The position numbers and the translations under genes are program-made. A DNA stretch of 61,071 nucleotides. Origin: SVTX01 sp045588675 (lineage in GTDB: Bacteria; Bacillota; Clostridia; Oscillospirales; CAG-272). This document shows, piece after piece, positions 26,770 to 35,853 of this stretch (positions within the stretch are counted from its first letter, which is position 1; every line of letters starts with the position of its first letter). Under the pieces are notes generated by a model. The model did no database searches, was not told the origin of the DNA, and saw only the letters and a list, made by a program, of their open reading frames with translations. The DNA is taken from contig JAZNER010000031.1 in the NCBI GenBank assembly GCA_045588675.1, forward strand, positions 1 to 61,071, read 5' to 3'.

Positions 26770-29700
26770 ATGAAAAATATTTACAAATTAATATCGCTAC
26801 TCTTAACTGCATTAATGCTGTTAGGTTCGCTTTCGGCTGTTTTCACAGTTGGCGTATTGGCTGATGAGACTGTTGAGGAGGGTGATTCCTCTACGGGCGA
26901 AACAACCGAAACTCCTGATATTGTTATAAGAGAAGATATTGACTATACAAAAACTATTTATTCAACTCCGGAGGAAAAGCTCGCAACTATGCGACTTGCC
27001 TTTGAAAAGGACAATTATCAGCTTTATATTGATGATTATAGCGGAGAGGTTGCTTGTATTAATAAGGTTACAGGAGAAAAACTTTTCACTAATCCCTATG
27101 ATGTAGGTGCTTCTTCTGGTAACACAAATACAAAGAATGAAATCCTCTCGCAGATTATTGTGCGCTTTACAGACACGCAGGGTCAAAGTAAGGTGTTTAC
27201 AAGCTACGAGGAAGCTGCTCTTCGTGAGCAGATTGTTACCGAGCAAATCAAGAACGGTATTCGTGTAGAATATACAATCGGACGCGAAATGTCCAAATCT
27301 TTGGTTCCCCGGCTTATTACAAAGGAAAGATTTGAAAATATGATTCTCGCCGCAGCCTATGAGGCGTTTGGCGACGAGCTTTATAATGACAACACACAAA
27401 ACCAAGAGGTGTTTGACTTCCAAAGACTTCTTGAATACTATGTGTTCTACGACAAGGAGCAAATCACTTCCGACCGTGCATTAGCAGCAATCTTGAAGGA
27501 TTACCCGATTGTTGACAGAATGCCCGTTTATGTATTCAACCCCAAGGCAAGTGAAGCGGAAATTGCAAGATGTGAGGAAATGATTATCACATATTGTCCG
27601 GACTACACTTACGAGGAGCTCGAATATGACCATTCATTAACAGAATATGAGTCTGAGGATGAGAATCCTCCCGTATTCAGAATGGCGTTGGAGTATAAGA
27701 TTGACCCTGACGGGCTTTCTGTAAGACTTCCTGCAAACGGCATTCGTTTCAATGAGTCGCTCTACACACTTTCCTCAATTGAGGTTCTTCCTTATATGGG
27801 AGCAGGTAACAGTGGTTATGCGGGATATAACTTCTTCCCCGATGGTTCAGGTGCGCTCTTTGACTATGAGGACTTGAATACATCACAAACCCGTTCTATA
27901 CTCGGTAAGGTTTATGGAACAGACTTTGCTTATCACGAAATTACAGGTAAGTATCAAAAGACTATTCGTTACCCTGTGTTTGGTGTAGTTGAAAATTCAA
28001 CATATTATACTTATACACAGACAGATGTGGATTCAGGTGAGGTTATTGCCGAAGACAAGATTTCGGGCGCTATGGTAGAGGCCGTGAAGGCTTATATCGG
28101 CGGAGAAACGCCAAGAGTGTTCAAGGGAAGTGCAGGAACACTTTCATCAATGTACTCCGGAATTATTTATAATACTGAGGCAACTGAAAAGTTAGTTGAA
28201 GACAAGCGCGGATTTGTTGCAATTATTGAAGAGGGTGATGCTTTGGCTTCACTTACAACTTATCATGCAGGCCCGCTTAGCGACTATAACACAATCAAGA
28301 TGCAGTTTACTCCCAGACCTAAGGACTCGTACAATCTTCAGGATTCGATTTCGGTAGGCACTAACTCACAGTGGACTGTAGTAAGTGACCGTAAATATGT
28401 CGGCGGTTATAAAATGAAGTATATTATGCTCTCCGAAACAAAGCCTGAGGCTGAGGGTAAGACATATGATGCTTCTTGGTTCGGTATGGCGGTTGCTTAC
28501 CGTGATTATCTAACTAAAAACAATATCTTATCTAAGATTTCAGAGGAAAAGCTTACTGAAGATATTCCTCTTTATATTGAAACCTTTGGAGCGGTTGAAA
28601 CGGTAGAGAAAATTCTCTCAGTTCCTGTTGATGTGATGGCTCCTCTTACCACATTTGAGAACATTGTTCAAATGTATAATGAGCTTAGTGAGCAGGGAAT
28701 GAAAAATATCAACTTCAAGCTTACAGGCTATGCAAATGGCGGTATGTACTCAACAGTTCCCGGTAAGCTTAAGTTTGAAAAAGCTGTTGGCGGTAATGAA
28801 GGATTCCAAAAGCTTCTTGATGAGGCGGTAAGAATTAACGCTGAGGACGGAAACAATAAGTTTGGTATTTTCCCTGACTTTGATTTTGCTTATTCTGACA
28901 TAGATGAGCTGTTTGACGGCTTTGACGCCTCAAAGCATGCAGCGAAAACTATTGACGACCGCTATGCGAACTTCAGAGAGTACAGTGCTACTCAACAGAA
29001 GTATATGAACTATTACAAGCTTGTCATTTCTCCTGCATATTTCTCGGTATTCTATGAAAAGCTTACAGATAACTATGCAAATAAATTTGACAATGTAACA
29101 GGCATCTCGGTTTCAACGTTGGGCGACACGTTAAACTCAGACTTTGACGAGGATGAGCCCTACAACCGTGAGGACTCCAAGGCATTTACCATTAAAGCCT
29201 TTGAGTATCTTGACGAAAATTACGATGAGGTAATGACAAGCGGCGGCAATTACTATGTTTGGAAGTATGCTGACCACATCTTGGATGTTGCACTTGACTC
29301 TTCCCGTTATAACTTTTCATCTCACTCAGTGCCTTTTGCTGGTGTAGTTCTGCACGGCTCTGTGAGCTTTGCGGGAGAGCCTATCAATATGGAGGGTGAC
29401 ATTAACTACGCTATCCTCAAAGCAATTGAAAACGGCGCATCCCCTTACTTTATCTTGTCCTACCAGAATACACAGGCACTTAAGGAATATTCGGACTTAA
29501 GTAACTACTATTCTATCAGATATGATATTTGGAAAAAGGATATCGGTGATGTTTACGGAACTCTTAACAATGCGCTTTCTGATGTTCAGGATAAGTACAT
29601 TGTAAATCACGAGTTTTTGTCAGGCGAGCGTGTTCCTGATTCGGATGAGCTTGAAGCAGATATTTTAGCAGATTATCTCGCAAGACTTGAAGAAGAACAG

Positions 29701-31689
29701 AATGCAGCAGACATTCTCGCTAAGGAAATTCTTCTTGCGGCAAACACGGCAAGGGAGAATGGCAGAGCGGCTGAGGCGTATGTAATGGATGCTTTGGTCG
29801 ACGCGCTCAGATATTACGGAACTCAAAATTCAAACGCAGCTTCTGCTATGAAGTTTGACGAGGATTATTATGAGCAGGCAAAGCTTGCATATAAGTTATA
29901 TACTCCTACAAGAAAATATGCAAAGTTCAAGAGCTCCAAGGATGCAAACGAATTGGCGCTTTATAACGAGTACTTACAAGCAAAGACCATTTTTGAAGCT
30001 GTAACAAATTACAATATGGATTATCAGGATTGTCTTGACGCGTATAATTCCGCCTTGGCTTCTTACGAGGCAATTGTTGGTGAATATGTTCCTGACAACA
30101 AGATTGCTAATACAAAGAGCAACATTTCCTCGCAGTACAGTAAGTATGTAAATTCCAAGACTGCTGAGGATAAGGCAGCGAGCTTAGCAAAGATTGATGA
30201 GCTTCTTGCAGAGAATGGTGATGCAATTGCAGTGTATAATAAATACAATGCGGCAACACAAGCTCTGAAAATGGTTACAGACTCGTACTTTGTATTGGAT
30301 TTTGATACCTGCTATGCGGCAGCCTTGAAGGTTGAGGAGTATGGATATTTCAGCTCAGCTTCCTATAAGAAGGCAGCATTGGCAGAGGACGCAGAGGCGA
30401 TAGTTGTTGAAAATTACGCTAATTATGTAAATTCGACCGACGCAGTAAGCGCACTTGTTGAATCGAGCAAGAGAAGCACATCAAAGGGTTCTGTAGATAA
30501 CTATGTTGTAGCACTTGCAGAGCGCGATGCGATTGTTGAGCTTGGATATAACAACAGTACCGATGCAACAGAGCTTGGTTATTACAACTCTGCTGTAAGC
30601 GCAGTTGCGAGAACAAGAACGACCGCTATCAATGCAGTTGCAAGAATTCAAGGTGCAAACTACAATAATCTTGTTGAGCTTTACGAGACTGCTGTGGAAC
30701 AGCTTGAATTGGCAGTTGAGGCTATTGAGGTAGTTGCAACCGCCGAAGGAAACACAATAGTCTGGAATGAAGAGAGCGAAGAGTTCCTCGCTGTTTCAAA
30801 TGAAGATGAGCTTTCGATGCTCACACTTCAGGCAATTGAAAGGGCAAAGACGGTTCATCGCTACATTTACGGACTTAGTGAAGACGTTATGTTCCAGGAA
30901 ATTGAAGATGGCAGACCATCAAATCTTGTATGGAACGGAAAGTCGCTTAAATACAATAAGGATGCAACAGGACAAAGAATTTACTTTGCAGGCAGTGAAG
31001 AGAACGGATATTCATACTTTGTTCTTCAACCTAACAGCGAGAGCGGTGAGGATGAGCTTGTAATTTACCACAAGGGAACAAAGACAGGTGCTAAAATAGG
31101 AGAGCTTGATGTCTATGAGTATTCTGCCGGATTGGTTAAGTATTATTACACAGCAACTATTGAGAGCGGATATACTTATTACACCTATAACAAGGGCTTT
31201 GAAACCTATTTCCCAAGGGAGTCTGTTGAGCTTGGCGGAGAGTTGTTCTACACATTGGCTGACGGAACAGAGATATTCCTTGACGGTGAAACCTACTATT
31301 CTGTAAATGCAGACGGTAGCTATACCCGTTACAATTACAATGTTTCCATTAAGGATTGCTTCGACCAATCTGTACAGACAGCTGAAGCTCTTAAAGCTGA
31401 CGCAACAGCAGTTGTGGCTCTTGGTGGCGATGATAGCTTTGCAACAGCAGTTCAAGCAAGAATTGACAGAAGTAATGCAGGCAATAAGCAGGAAGAAGAG
31501 ATTGTTGAAGAAGAGGCTGTTATATCAAGATATGCAACAGAAAACATTGTTGCTGTTACATACGGTGACGATATGAACGACCGCTATAAGACAATTATTC
31601 TCAACTATAACAATTATACTGTAAGAGTTGTGTATGACAATATTGAATACACAGTTCCCGCATATGAATTTGTTATTATAAAAAATTAA
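26770..31689 (+). CDS. Giant secreted protein, DUF5696-like, putative glycoside-hydrolase-type fold
   Basis: 1639 residues with an N-terminal signal peptide (about 1-32). Residues about 50-1000 resemble the DUF5696 family commonly found beside sugar ABC genes. The section from about 600 (DIPLYIETFGAVE) through FGIFPDFDFAYSDID to PFAGVVLHGSVSFAGEPIN looks like a TIM-barrel glycosidase core, but I cannot assign catalytic acids. Residues about 1030-1400 are an unusual Ala/Tyr/Asn-rich helical stretch with repeated AYNSALASYEA-like segments. A beta-rich, tyrosine-rich C terminus follows (about 1450-1639). No LPXTG or membrane anchor is seen. Family assignment is from memory of sequence style. Confidence 0.65.
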   Translation: MKNIYKLISLLLTALMLLGSLSAVFTVGVLADETVEEGDSSTGETTETPDIVIREDIDYTKTIYSTPEEKLATMRLAFEKDNYQLYIDDYSGEVACINKVTGEKLFTNPYDVGASSGNTNTKNEILSQIIVRFTDTQGQSKVFTSYEEAALREQIVTEQIKNGIRVEYTIGREMSKSLVPRLITKERFENMILAAAYEAFGDELYNDNTQNQEVFDFQRLLEYYVFYDKEQITSDRALAAILKDYPIVDRMPVYVFNPKASEAEIARCEEMIITYCPDYTYEELEYDHSLTEYESEDENPPVFRMALEYKIDPDGLSVRLPANGIRFNESLYTLSSIEVLPYMGAGNSGYAGYNFFPDGSGALFDYEDLNTSQTRSILGKVYGTDFAYHEITGKYQKTIRYPVFGVVENSTYYTYTQTDVDSGEVIAEDKISGAMVEAVKAYIGGETPRVFKGSAGTLSSMYSGIIYNTEATEKLVEDKRGFVAIIEEGDALASLTTYHAGPLSDYNTIKMQFTPRPKDSYNLQDSISVGTNSQWTVVSDRKYVGGYKMKYIMLSETKPEAEGKTYDASWFGMAVAYRDYLTKNNILSKISEEKLTEDIPLYIETFGAVETVEKILSVPVDVMAPLTTFENIVQMYNELSEQGMKNINFKLTGYANGGMYSTVPGKLKFEKAVGGNEGFQKLLDEAVRINAEDGNNKFGIFPDFDFAYSDIDELFDGFDASKHAAKTIDDRYANFREYSATQQKYMNYYKLVISPAYFSVFYEKLTDNYANKFDNVTGISVSTLGDTLNSDFDEDEPYNREDSKAFTIKAFEYLDENYDEVMTSGGNYYVWKYADHILDVALDSSRYNFSSHSVPFAGVVLHGSVSFAGEPINMEGDINYAILKAIENGASPYFILSYQNTQALKEYSDLSNYYSIRYDIWKKDIGDVYGTLNNALSDVQDKYIVNHEFLSGERVPDSDELEADILADYLARLEEEQNAADILAKEILLAANTARENGRAAEAYVMDALVDALRYYGTQNSNAASAMKFDEDYYEQAKLAYKLYTPTRKYAKFKSSKDANELALYNEYLQAKTIFEAVTNYNMDYQDCLDAYNSALASYEAIVGEYVPDNKIANTKSNISSQYSKYVNSKTAEDKAASLAKIDELLAENGDAIAVYNKYNAATQALKMVTDSYFVLDFDTCYAAALKVEEYGYFSSASYKKAALAEDAEAIVVENYANYVNSTDAVSALVESSKRSTSKGSVDNYVVALAERDAIVELGYNNSTDATELGYYNSAVSAVARTRTTAINAVARIQGANYNNLVELYETAVEQLELAVEAIEVVATAEGNTIVWNEESEEFLAVSNEDELSMLTLQAIERAKTVHRYIYGLSEDVMFQEIEDGRPSNLVWNGKSLKYNKDATGQRIYFAGSEENGYSYFVLQPNSESGEDELVIYHKGTKTGAKIGELDVYEYSAGLVKYYYTATIESGYTYYTYNKGFETYFPRESVELGGELFYTLADGTEIFLDGETYYSVNADGSYTRYNYNVSIKDCFDQSVQTAEALKADATAVVALGGDDSFATAVQARIDRSNAGNKQEEEIVEEEAVISRYATENIVAVTYGDDMNDRYKTIILNYNNYTVRVVYDNIEYTVPAYEFVIIKN

Positions 31690-31704
31690 GGAAGGAGGAC
31701 TAAT

Positions 31705-32670
31705 ATGACAAACCAAGTTAAGCTTGAAACAAAAGCTCCTAAAAAAAGAAAAATAGCTTCTCTGGATAAAAGAAAAGCTCGTGTCGGTTGGATATTTGTC
31801 CTGCCCTTCCTGATAGGCTTTGTATTCGTTTATTTACCTATTATCAGTGAGTCGTTGTGGTTGGCATTTAACAAAATGACAATTGTCACAGGCGGCGGAT
31901 ACAGTCTTGAATTTGTTGGATTGGCGAATTTCCAACATGCGTTGTTTGTTGATGCCGGGTTCGTTCAGAAACTTGTTACGGGTATAGGAGCGCTTGCGCT
32001 TGAGGTTCCTGCGATTTTGCTATTCGCTTTGTTTATGGCGGTTCTTCTTAATCAGAAGATGGCGGGCCGTGCGGCGTTTCGTGCAATCTTCTTCCTCCCC
32101 GTTGTACTTGCAACAGGTATTATGGAGAGTATAGAAGCAGAGAATATCCTTGGAACATATATGGGTGAGGCGAGCGGTATTGATGACGGCTCCGGCTCAA
32201 GTGCTGCGGCAGAAATCGTATCTGTAATGGATATTGAGCAGCTCTTCTCCAATATGAAGGTTGGTCAAGAGCTTGTAAAGTATGTTGTTGATATTATCAA
32301 TAACATTTACGAAATAGTTAACCGCTCGGGCGTACAGATGCTTATATTCCTTGCGGGCTTGCAATCAATTTCTCCTGCCATTTATGAGGCTTGTAGGATT
32401 GACAGTGCGACAGGCTGGGAAACCTTCTGGAAAATTACCTTCCCGATGATAAGTCCTATGATTCTCGTAAATGCAGTTTATACTATTATCGACTCCTTTA
32501 CGACCGAATCAAATGTGGTTATGACTTACATTTCAAATGCTGCTAACGGACCTGACGGCGAGGTTATCAGTACTGCGATGTCTTGGATGTACTTCTTGAT
32601 AGTTGTATTAATTCTGGCGGCAGTTGCAGGCATACTCTCAATGTTTGTGTTCTATCAGAGAAAAGATTAA
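31705..32670 (+). CDS. Sugar ABC transporter permease, MalF/UgpA type (pair 2)
   Basis: 321 residues, six spans. The EAA loop is intact (YEACRIDSATGWETFWKITF, about 230-250). Compared with pair 1 it carries a longer, Gly/Ser/acidic extracytoplasmic insertion of about 70 residues (from IEAENILGTYMG to NIYEIVNRSG). GGAGG site 15 bases after the DUF5696-like gene. The sequence is too different from pair 1 to be a recent duplicate. Confidence 0.92.
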   Translation: MTNQVKLETKAPKKRKIASLDKRKARVGWIFVLPFLIGFVFVYLPIISESLWLAFNKMTIVTGGGYSLEFVGLANFQHALFVDAGFVQKLVTGIGALALEVPAILLFALFMAVLLNQKMAGRAAFRAIFFLPVVLATGIMESIEAENILGTYMGEASGIDDGSGSSAAAEIVSVMDIEQLFSNMKVGQELVKYVVDIINNIYEIVNRSGVQMLIFLAGLQSISPAIYEACRIDSATGWETFWKITFPMISPMILVNAVYTIIDSFTTESNVVMTYISNAANGPDGEVISTAMSWMYFLIVVLILAAVAGILSMFVFYQRKD

Positions 32671-32685
32671 GGGAGGAGGCACAAA

Positions 32686-33774
32686 ATGGATAATTCAACA
32701 CCAAAAATTACAAAAGAAACAAAGAATAAAATTAAAGTTGATTTTGAAAGAACTCCTCTCAAGGAAAGACTTAAAGCAAAGTTTGTAAATCTTTACTTTT
32801 TCCAGACAATAGTTGTAAAGTTGTTTAGATTTATATTCCTTCTTGGAATTGCTTATGTCGTGCTTTACCCCTTCTTTACAAAGATTGCGGGTTCGTTTAT
32901 GGCTCCCGAGGACTTTGTTGACGTAACAGTAAGACTTATTCCTAAACACTTCTCGGTGGATATATATAAGGCTATCTGGACAGACCTTGGTTATGTTGAG
33001 GCTTTCGCAAATACGCTCTTTATATCTACCTTGTGCAGCTTGCTTCAAACATTTACCTGCTGTGTAATTGCTTACGGTCTTGCTAAATATAAGTTTAAGG
33101 GTAACGGAATAATTTTCTTGCTTGTAATACTTACAATGCTTGTTCCTCATAAGACACTCCAGGCCTCAATGTCACTTAAATTCACATACTTTGACATTTG
33201 CGGAATATTCTCATTCCTCTCGGGCGGAGCTTCTGTTGGAGTTGATGCAATTGACGGTATTCTTTCATCAATCAAGCTTTTGAATGCCCCTGAAGGCTTT
33301 AATCTTATGAACACCTATGCTCCGTTGATTATTCTCTCGGTTACGGGTCTTGCTTTCAAGAACGGTTTGTATATCTTCTTGTTAAGACAGTTCTTCCGCG
33401 GAATTCCTGACTCACTTGAGGAGTCTGCATATATCGACGGCTCGGGCGATTTCAGAACATTTATACAAATTATTTTGCCTATATCTGTTCCTATGATGAT
33501 TACAGTATTCCTATTTGCTTTCTGCTGGCAGTGGACAGACAGCTACTATGCTAATATGTTCTTTACCAACCCGAATAAAGCGCCGTTGGTGCTTTCAAAG
33601 ATTGTAGGAATTCCGAAAACATTGGATACCGATTATGCAGGTCAGAACCTTTACGAAACAGCGATACGAAATACTTGCGGTATTATGATTATTTTCCCGC
33701 TTGTTATAATGTACGTGTTCTTGCAGAGATACCTCGTTGAAGGTATTGAGCGTTCAGGTCTTACCGCAGAATAA
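32686..33774 (+). CDS. Sugar ABC transporter permease, MalG/UgpE type (pair 2)
   Basis: 362 residues, about 70 longer than usual because of a lysine-rich cytoplasmic N-terminal tail (about 1-45) and an insertion near residues 165-210 (FLSGGASVGVDAIDGILSS). EAA-type loop: LEESAYIDGSGDFRTFIQII. Last gene of the operon, starting 15 bases after its partner and followed directly by a strong terminator. Confidence 0.92.
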   Translation: MDNSTPKITKETKNKIKVDFERTPLKERLKAKFVNLYFFQTIVVKLFRFIFLLGIAYVVLYPFFTKIAGSFMAPEDFVDVTVRLIPKHFSVDIYKAIWTDLGYVEAFANTLFISTLCSLLQTFTCCVIAYGLAKYKFKGNGIIFLLVILTMLVPHKTLQASMSLKFTYFDICGIFSFLSGGASVGVDAIDGILSSIKLLNAPEGFNLMNTYAPLIILSVTGLAFKNGLYIFLLRQFFRGIPDSLEESAYIDGSGDFRTFIQIILPISVPMMITVFLFAFCWQWTDSYYANMFFTNPNKAPLVLSKIVGIPKTLDTDYAGQNLYETAIRNTCGIMIIFPLVIMYVFLQRYLVEGIERSGLTAE

Positions 33775-33784
33775 TTTAAACAAT

Positions 33785-33815
33785 AAAACAGGAGAGGTTC
33801 ACCTCTCCTGTTTTT
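33785..33815. terminator. Bidirectional terminator between the transport operon and sigE
   Basis: AAAACAGGAGAGG-TTCA-CCTCTCCTGTTTTT, a 13-bp perfect stem with A and T tracts on both sides. Confidence 0.95.
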
Positions 33816-34527
33816 ATAATTTACCGCTCAACTCCTCGTGAAGACGAGCAATTATCTTTTTTTCAAGACGTGATATGTATGATTGTGAGATGCCGAGAAA
33901 ATCGGCAACATCCTTTTGTGTCATTTCGGGATTTCCGTCAAGCCCGTAGCGAAGAATAATGATTTGCCTCTCGCGTGGTTCAAGGGAGTTAACTGCCGAG
34001 TGAATAGTGTCAATTTCTTCGCGGTGCATTATTTCTTCAACTGCAGAATCCTCGTCTGTGCTTAAAATATCGGACAGCAATAGCTCATTTCCGTCCCAAT
34101 CGACATTTAAAGGCTCGTCAATTGAAATTTCTCCTGAACGCCCCGCGTTCTTTCTGATATACATTAAAATTTCGTTTTCAATGCAACGCGAGGCATAGGT
34201 TGCAAGCTTAATGTTTTTGTCAGCGCAAAAGGTATTAACTGCTTTTATAAGACCAAGAGTGCCTATTGAAATCAAATCCTCAATATAAACTCCAGTGTTT
34301 TCAAAGCGTTTCGCGATATAGACGACAAGGCGTAAATTTCGCTCTATGAGGAGCGTTCTGGCTTTTTCGTCGTAATGTATTCTTTGTATCGCCTCGGCTT
34401 CTTCCTCGCGCGTAAGAGGGGGAGGGAGCAGGTCAGGACCGTTTATGTAGAAAAGAGATTTCTTGGGCTTGATTTTTGCTAAAAGAATTAAGATTTTGAA
34501 TTTGAAAGTCCGAAAAAGTTTAAGCAT
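33814..34527 (-). CDS. sigE: Sporulation sigma factor SigE (pro-sigma E)
   Basis: Mother-cell-specific early sporulation sigma factor, 237 residues. An N-terminal hydrophobic/basic pro-sequence (about 1-25) is present and would be cleaved by SpoIIGA. Region 2 (NLRLVVYIAKRFENTGVYIE, ISIGTLGLIKAV) and region 4 with the helix-turn-helix (TQKDVADFLGISQSYISRLE) are intact. It lies 18 bases downstream of spoIIGA in the classical spoIIG operon. The usual neighbour sigG is not next door; the convergent transport operon is. Confidence 0.97.
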   Translation of the reverse strand: MLKLFRTFKFKILILLAKIKPKKSLFYINGPDLLPPPLTREEEAEAIQRIHYDEKARTLLIERNLRLVVYIAKRFENTGVYIEDLISIGTLGLIKAVNTFCADKNIKLATYASRCIENEILMYIRKNAGRSGEISIDEPLNVDWDGNELLLSDILSTDEDSAVEEIMHREEIDTIHSAVNSLEPRERQIIILRYGLDGNPEMTQKDVADFLGISQSYISRLEKKIIARLHEELSGKL

Positions 34528-34545
34528 AGGAATTCCTTTCTATAT

Positions 34546-35421
34546 TTATATTTTCATAATTGTTTTGGGAACGATAGCATCATAGCCGTCGGCGTTTTTG
34601 CCGAGTGCTATGGGTGCAATCAAAGCGTCGGGCGAATAATAATTATGTCGCTTTTGACTATCGTCAGAAATCACCTCGATTGTGATATTGTCTGGCAGAA
34701 ATGCAGTGACAAGCTTGTCGCCCCCAGCGCTATTTACCTGAATAAGCCGCATGCTTTTGTAAGATTTCTCCACTGTAAATACGCCCTTTGAAAAGTCTTC
34801 AAGGATTTTTATGTCGGCTATTAGTGAGAGCTTTTCGCTATCTGTGAAAATTACACATTTGTTTGAAATCGGGTCTTTAACAAGGTTTCCACTGTCAACA
34901 AGCGCTAAAAACTCACATTTTTTTCCGTCAAGCTCAATTGTGAGCTTGCATTCACCGATTGATGAGTGATGAGAAATAATCTCTCCGCTTTTCAGCGAAA
35001 TAATTGCGGCAGCAATTGCAAGTGCGGCAAAAAGATAAACGGAAATGCCGTCTTCGCCGATGTTGTCAAGCGGCAGGTCAAGACTATTTAAAAAGTTAAA
35101 AATTGCGGTCATACAACCGCCACTCATCATTGAAATTCCTATGTAGAGAAAAGAGTAAAGAAAAAGCGAGCTTATTTTCCGCCCTTTTTCGCAAAAAACG
35201 ATTGCGCACATAGCAAAGCAAATCAAAATATTAAGTGAAAGCTCCAAAAGCGTGCTTGGTGGAAAAAAAAGCGAAGCGCAGGAGAAAATGCCGCCAAGCA
35301 TAGCTGACAATATCATTCTTAAGGTATGCAGTCTTCTTTTTAGCACCTTTACACATATGTAAAGGCAGATATAATCCATACTGAAATTAATCAGAAAGAG
35401 CAAGTCGAGGTAAACCGTCAT
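34546..35421 (-). CDS. spoIIGA: Sigma-E processing peptidase SpoIIGA
   Basis: Membrane aspartic protease that matures pro-SigE after septation. 291 residues: five N-terminal membrane helices (about 5-145), then a cytoplasmic aspartic protease domain with the catalytic motif LVDSGN (about residues 170-175, in ALVDSGNLVKDPISNK). The partner gene sigE follows at once. The start is the ATG at 35421 with an upstream GGAGG. Confirms an endospore-forming lineage. Confidence 0.95.
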   Translation of the reverse strand: MTVYLDLLFLINFSMDYICLYICVKVLKRRLHTLRMILSAMLGGIFSCASLFFPPSTLLELSLNILICFAMCAIVFCEKGRKISSLFLYSFLYIGISMMSGGCMTAIFNFLNSLDLPLDNIGEDGISVYLFAALAIAAAIISLKSGEIISHHSSIGECKLTIELDGKKCEFLALVDSGNLVKDPISNKCVIFTDSEKLSLIADIKILEDFSKGVFTVEKSYKSMRLIQVNSAGGDKLVTAFLPDNITIEVISDDSQKRHNYYSPDALIAPIALGKNADGYDAIVPKTIMKI

Positions 35422-35448
35422 CAGATAGCCTCCGTGTGTTATGATTTA

Positions 35449-35481
35449 ATTATACCTCTTTTATATTGAATAAGTTGTCGC
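35449..35481 (-). promoter_or_regulatory. spoIIG promoter with long spacer (Spo0A-type)
   Basis: Minus strand -10 TATAAT (35449-35454). The best -35-like element, GCGACA (35476-35481), is 21 bp away instead of 17. The Bacillus subtilis spoIIG promoter also has an abnormally long spacer and needs Spo0A. GCGACA partly matches a 0A box. Confidence 0.5.
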
Positions 35482-35563
35482 TTTAGGTCGTGTAAAAATT
35501 AAATTTTATTCTTTTGTAACAATGCTTTATTAAAATAAATCAAAAAATATTTGCGCAAAAACA

Positions 35564-35592
35564 TTGACTTTTGATGATAAATGTGATATAAT
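35564..35592 (+). promoter_or_regulatory. tRNA-Leu promoter
   Basis: TTGACT (35564-35569), 17-bp spacer, TATAAT (35587-35592); about 72 bases of leader precede the mature tRNA. Confidence 0.85.
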
Positions 35593-35635
35593 ATGCAAGA
35601 TGTGATTTATATAAAGTTGCATATGTGGGCGGACA

Positions 35636-35647
35636 AATTCCGCCACA
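35636..35647 (+). other. Leader segment complementary to the tRNA 5' half
   Basis: AATTCCGCCACA is the exact reverse complement of TGTGGCGGAATT (35677-35688), which spans the acceptor/D-arm part of the tRNA. Immediately upstream the leader also has GTGGGCGGA (35625-35633), which can pair with the same segment. Confidence 0.5.
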
Positions 35648-35671
35648 AATCAAAGTTAAAATTTTATTTTT

Positions 35672-35755
35672 GCGGGTGTGGCGGAATTGGCAGACGCGCT
35701 AGACTTAGGATCTAGTGTCCTCGACGTGCAGGTTCAAGTCCTGTTACCCGTACCA
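35672..35755 (+). tRNA. tRNA-Leu (anticodon UAG)
   Basis: 84 bases with encoded CCA. Acceptor GCGGGTG pairs with TACCCGT (two G-U pairs). The anticodon stem-loop CTAGACTTAGGATCTAG shows TAG in the loop. The long variable arm is class II as expected for leucine, and the T-arm contains GTTCAAGTC. Reads CUN/CUA codons. Confidence 0.96.
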
Positions 35756-35820
35756 AAAGCACACCGTAGGGTTTACCCCTGCGGTGTGCTTTTGATTTGG
35801 GTGACAGTCTCACTTGAATC
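35736..35820 (+). repeat. Direct repeat copy 1: tRNA 3' end plus terminator
   Basis: 85 bases identical to 35854-35938 (period 118 bp). Covers the T-arm 3' half, acceptor 3' strand, CCA, terminator hairpin and downstream flank. Confidence 0.9.
35756..35793 (+). terminator. tRNA-Leu terminator
   Basis: AAAGCACACCGTAGGG pairs with CCCTGCGGTGTGCTTT (one G-U), followed by a short T-run; begins at the CCA end. Confidence 0.85.
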
Positions 35821-35853
35821 TGCCACTTCGCCTGTGGCGAATGTATTAGTTCT

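Noticed and set aside
26962..27462. 166-codon frame antisense to the DUF5696-like gene
   Set aside because: Shadow of a real coding region; hydrophobic-looking only because of the complementary codons.
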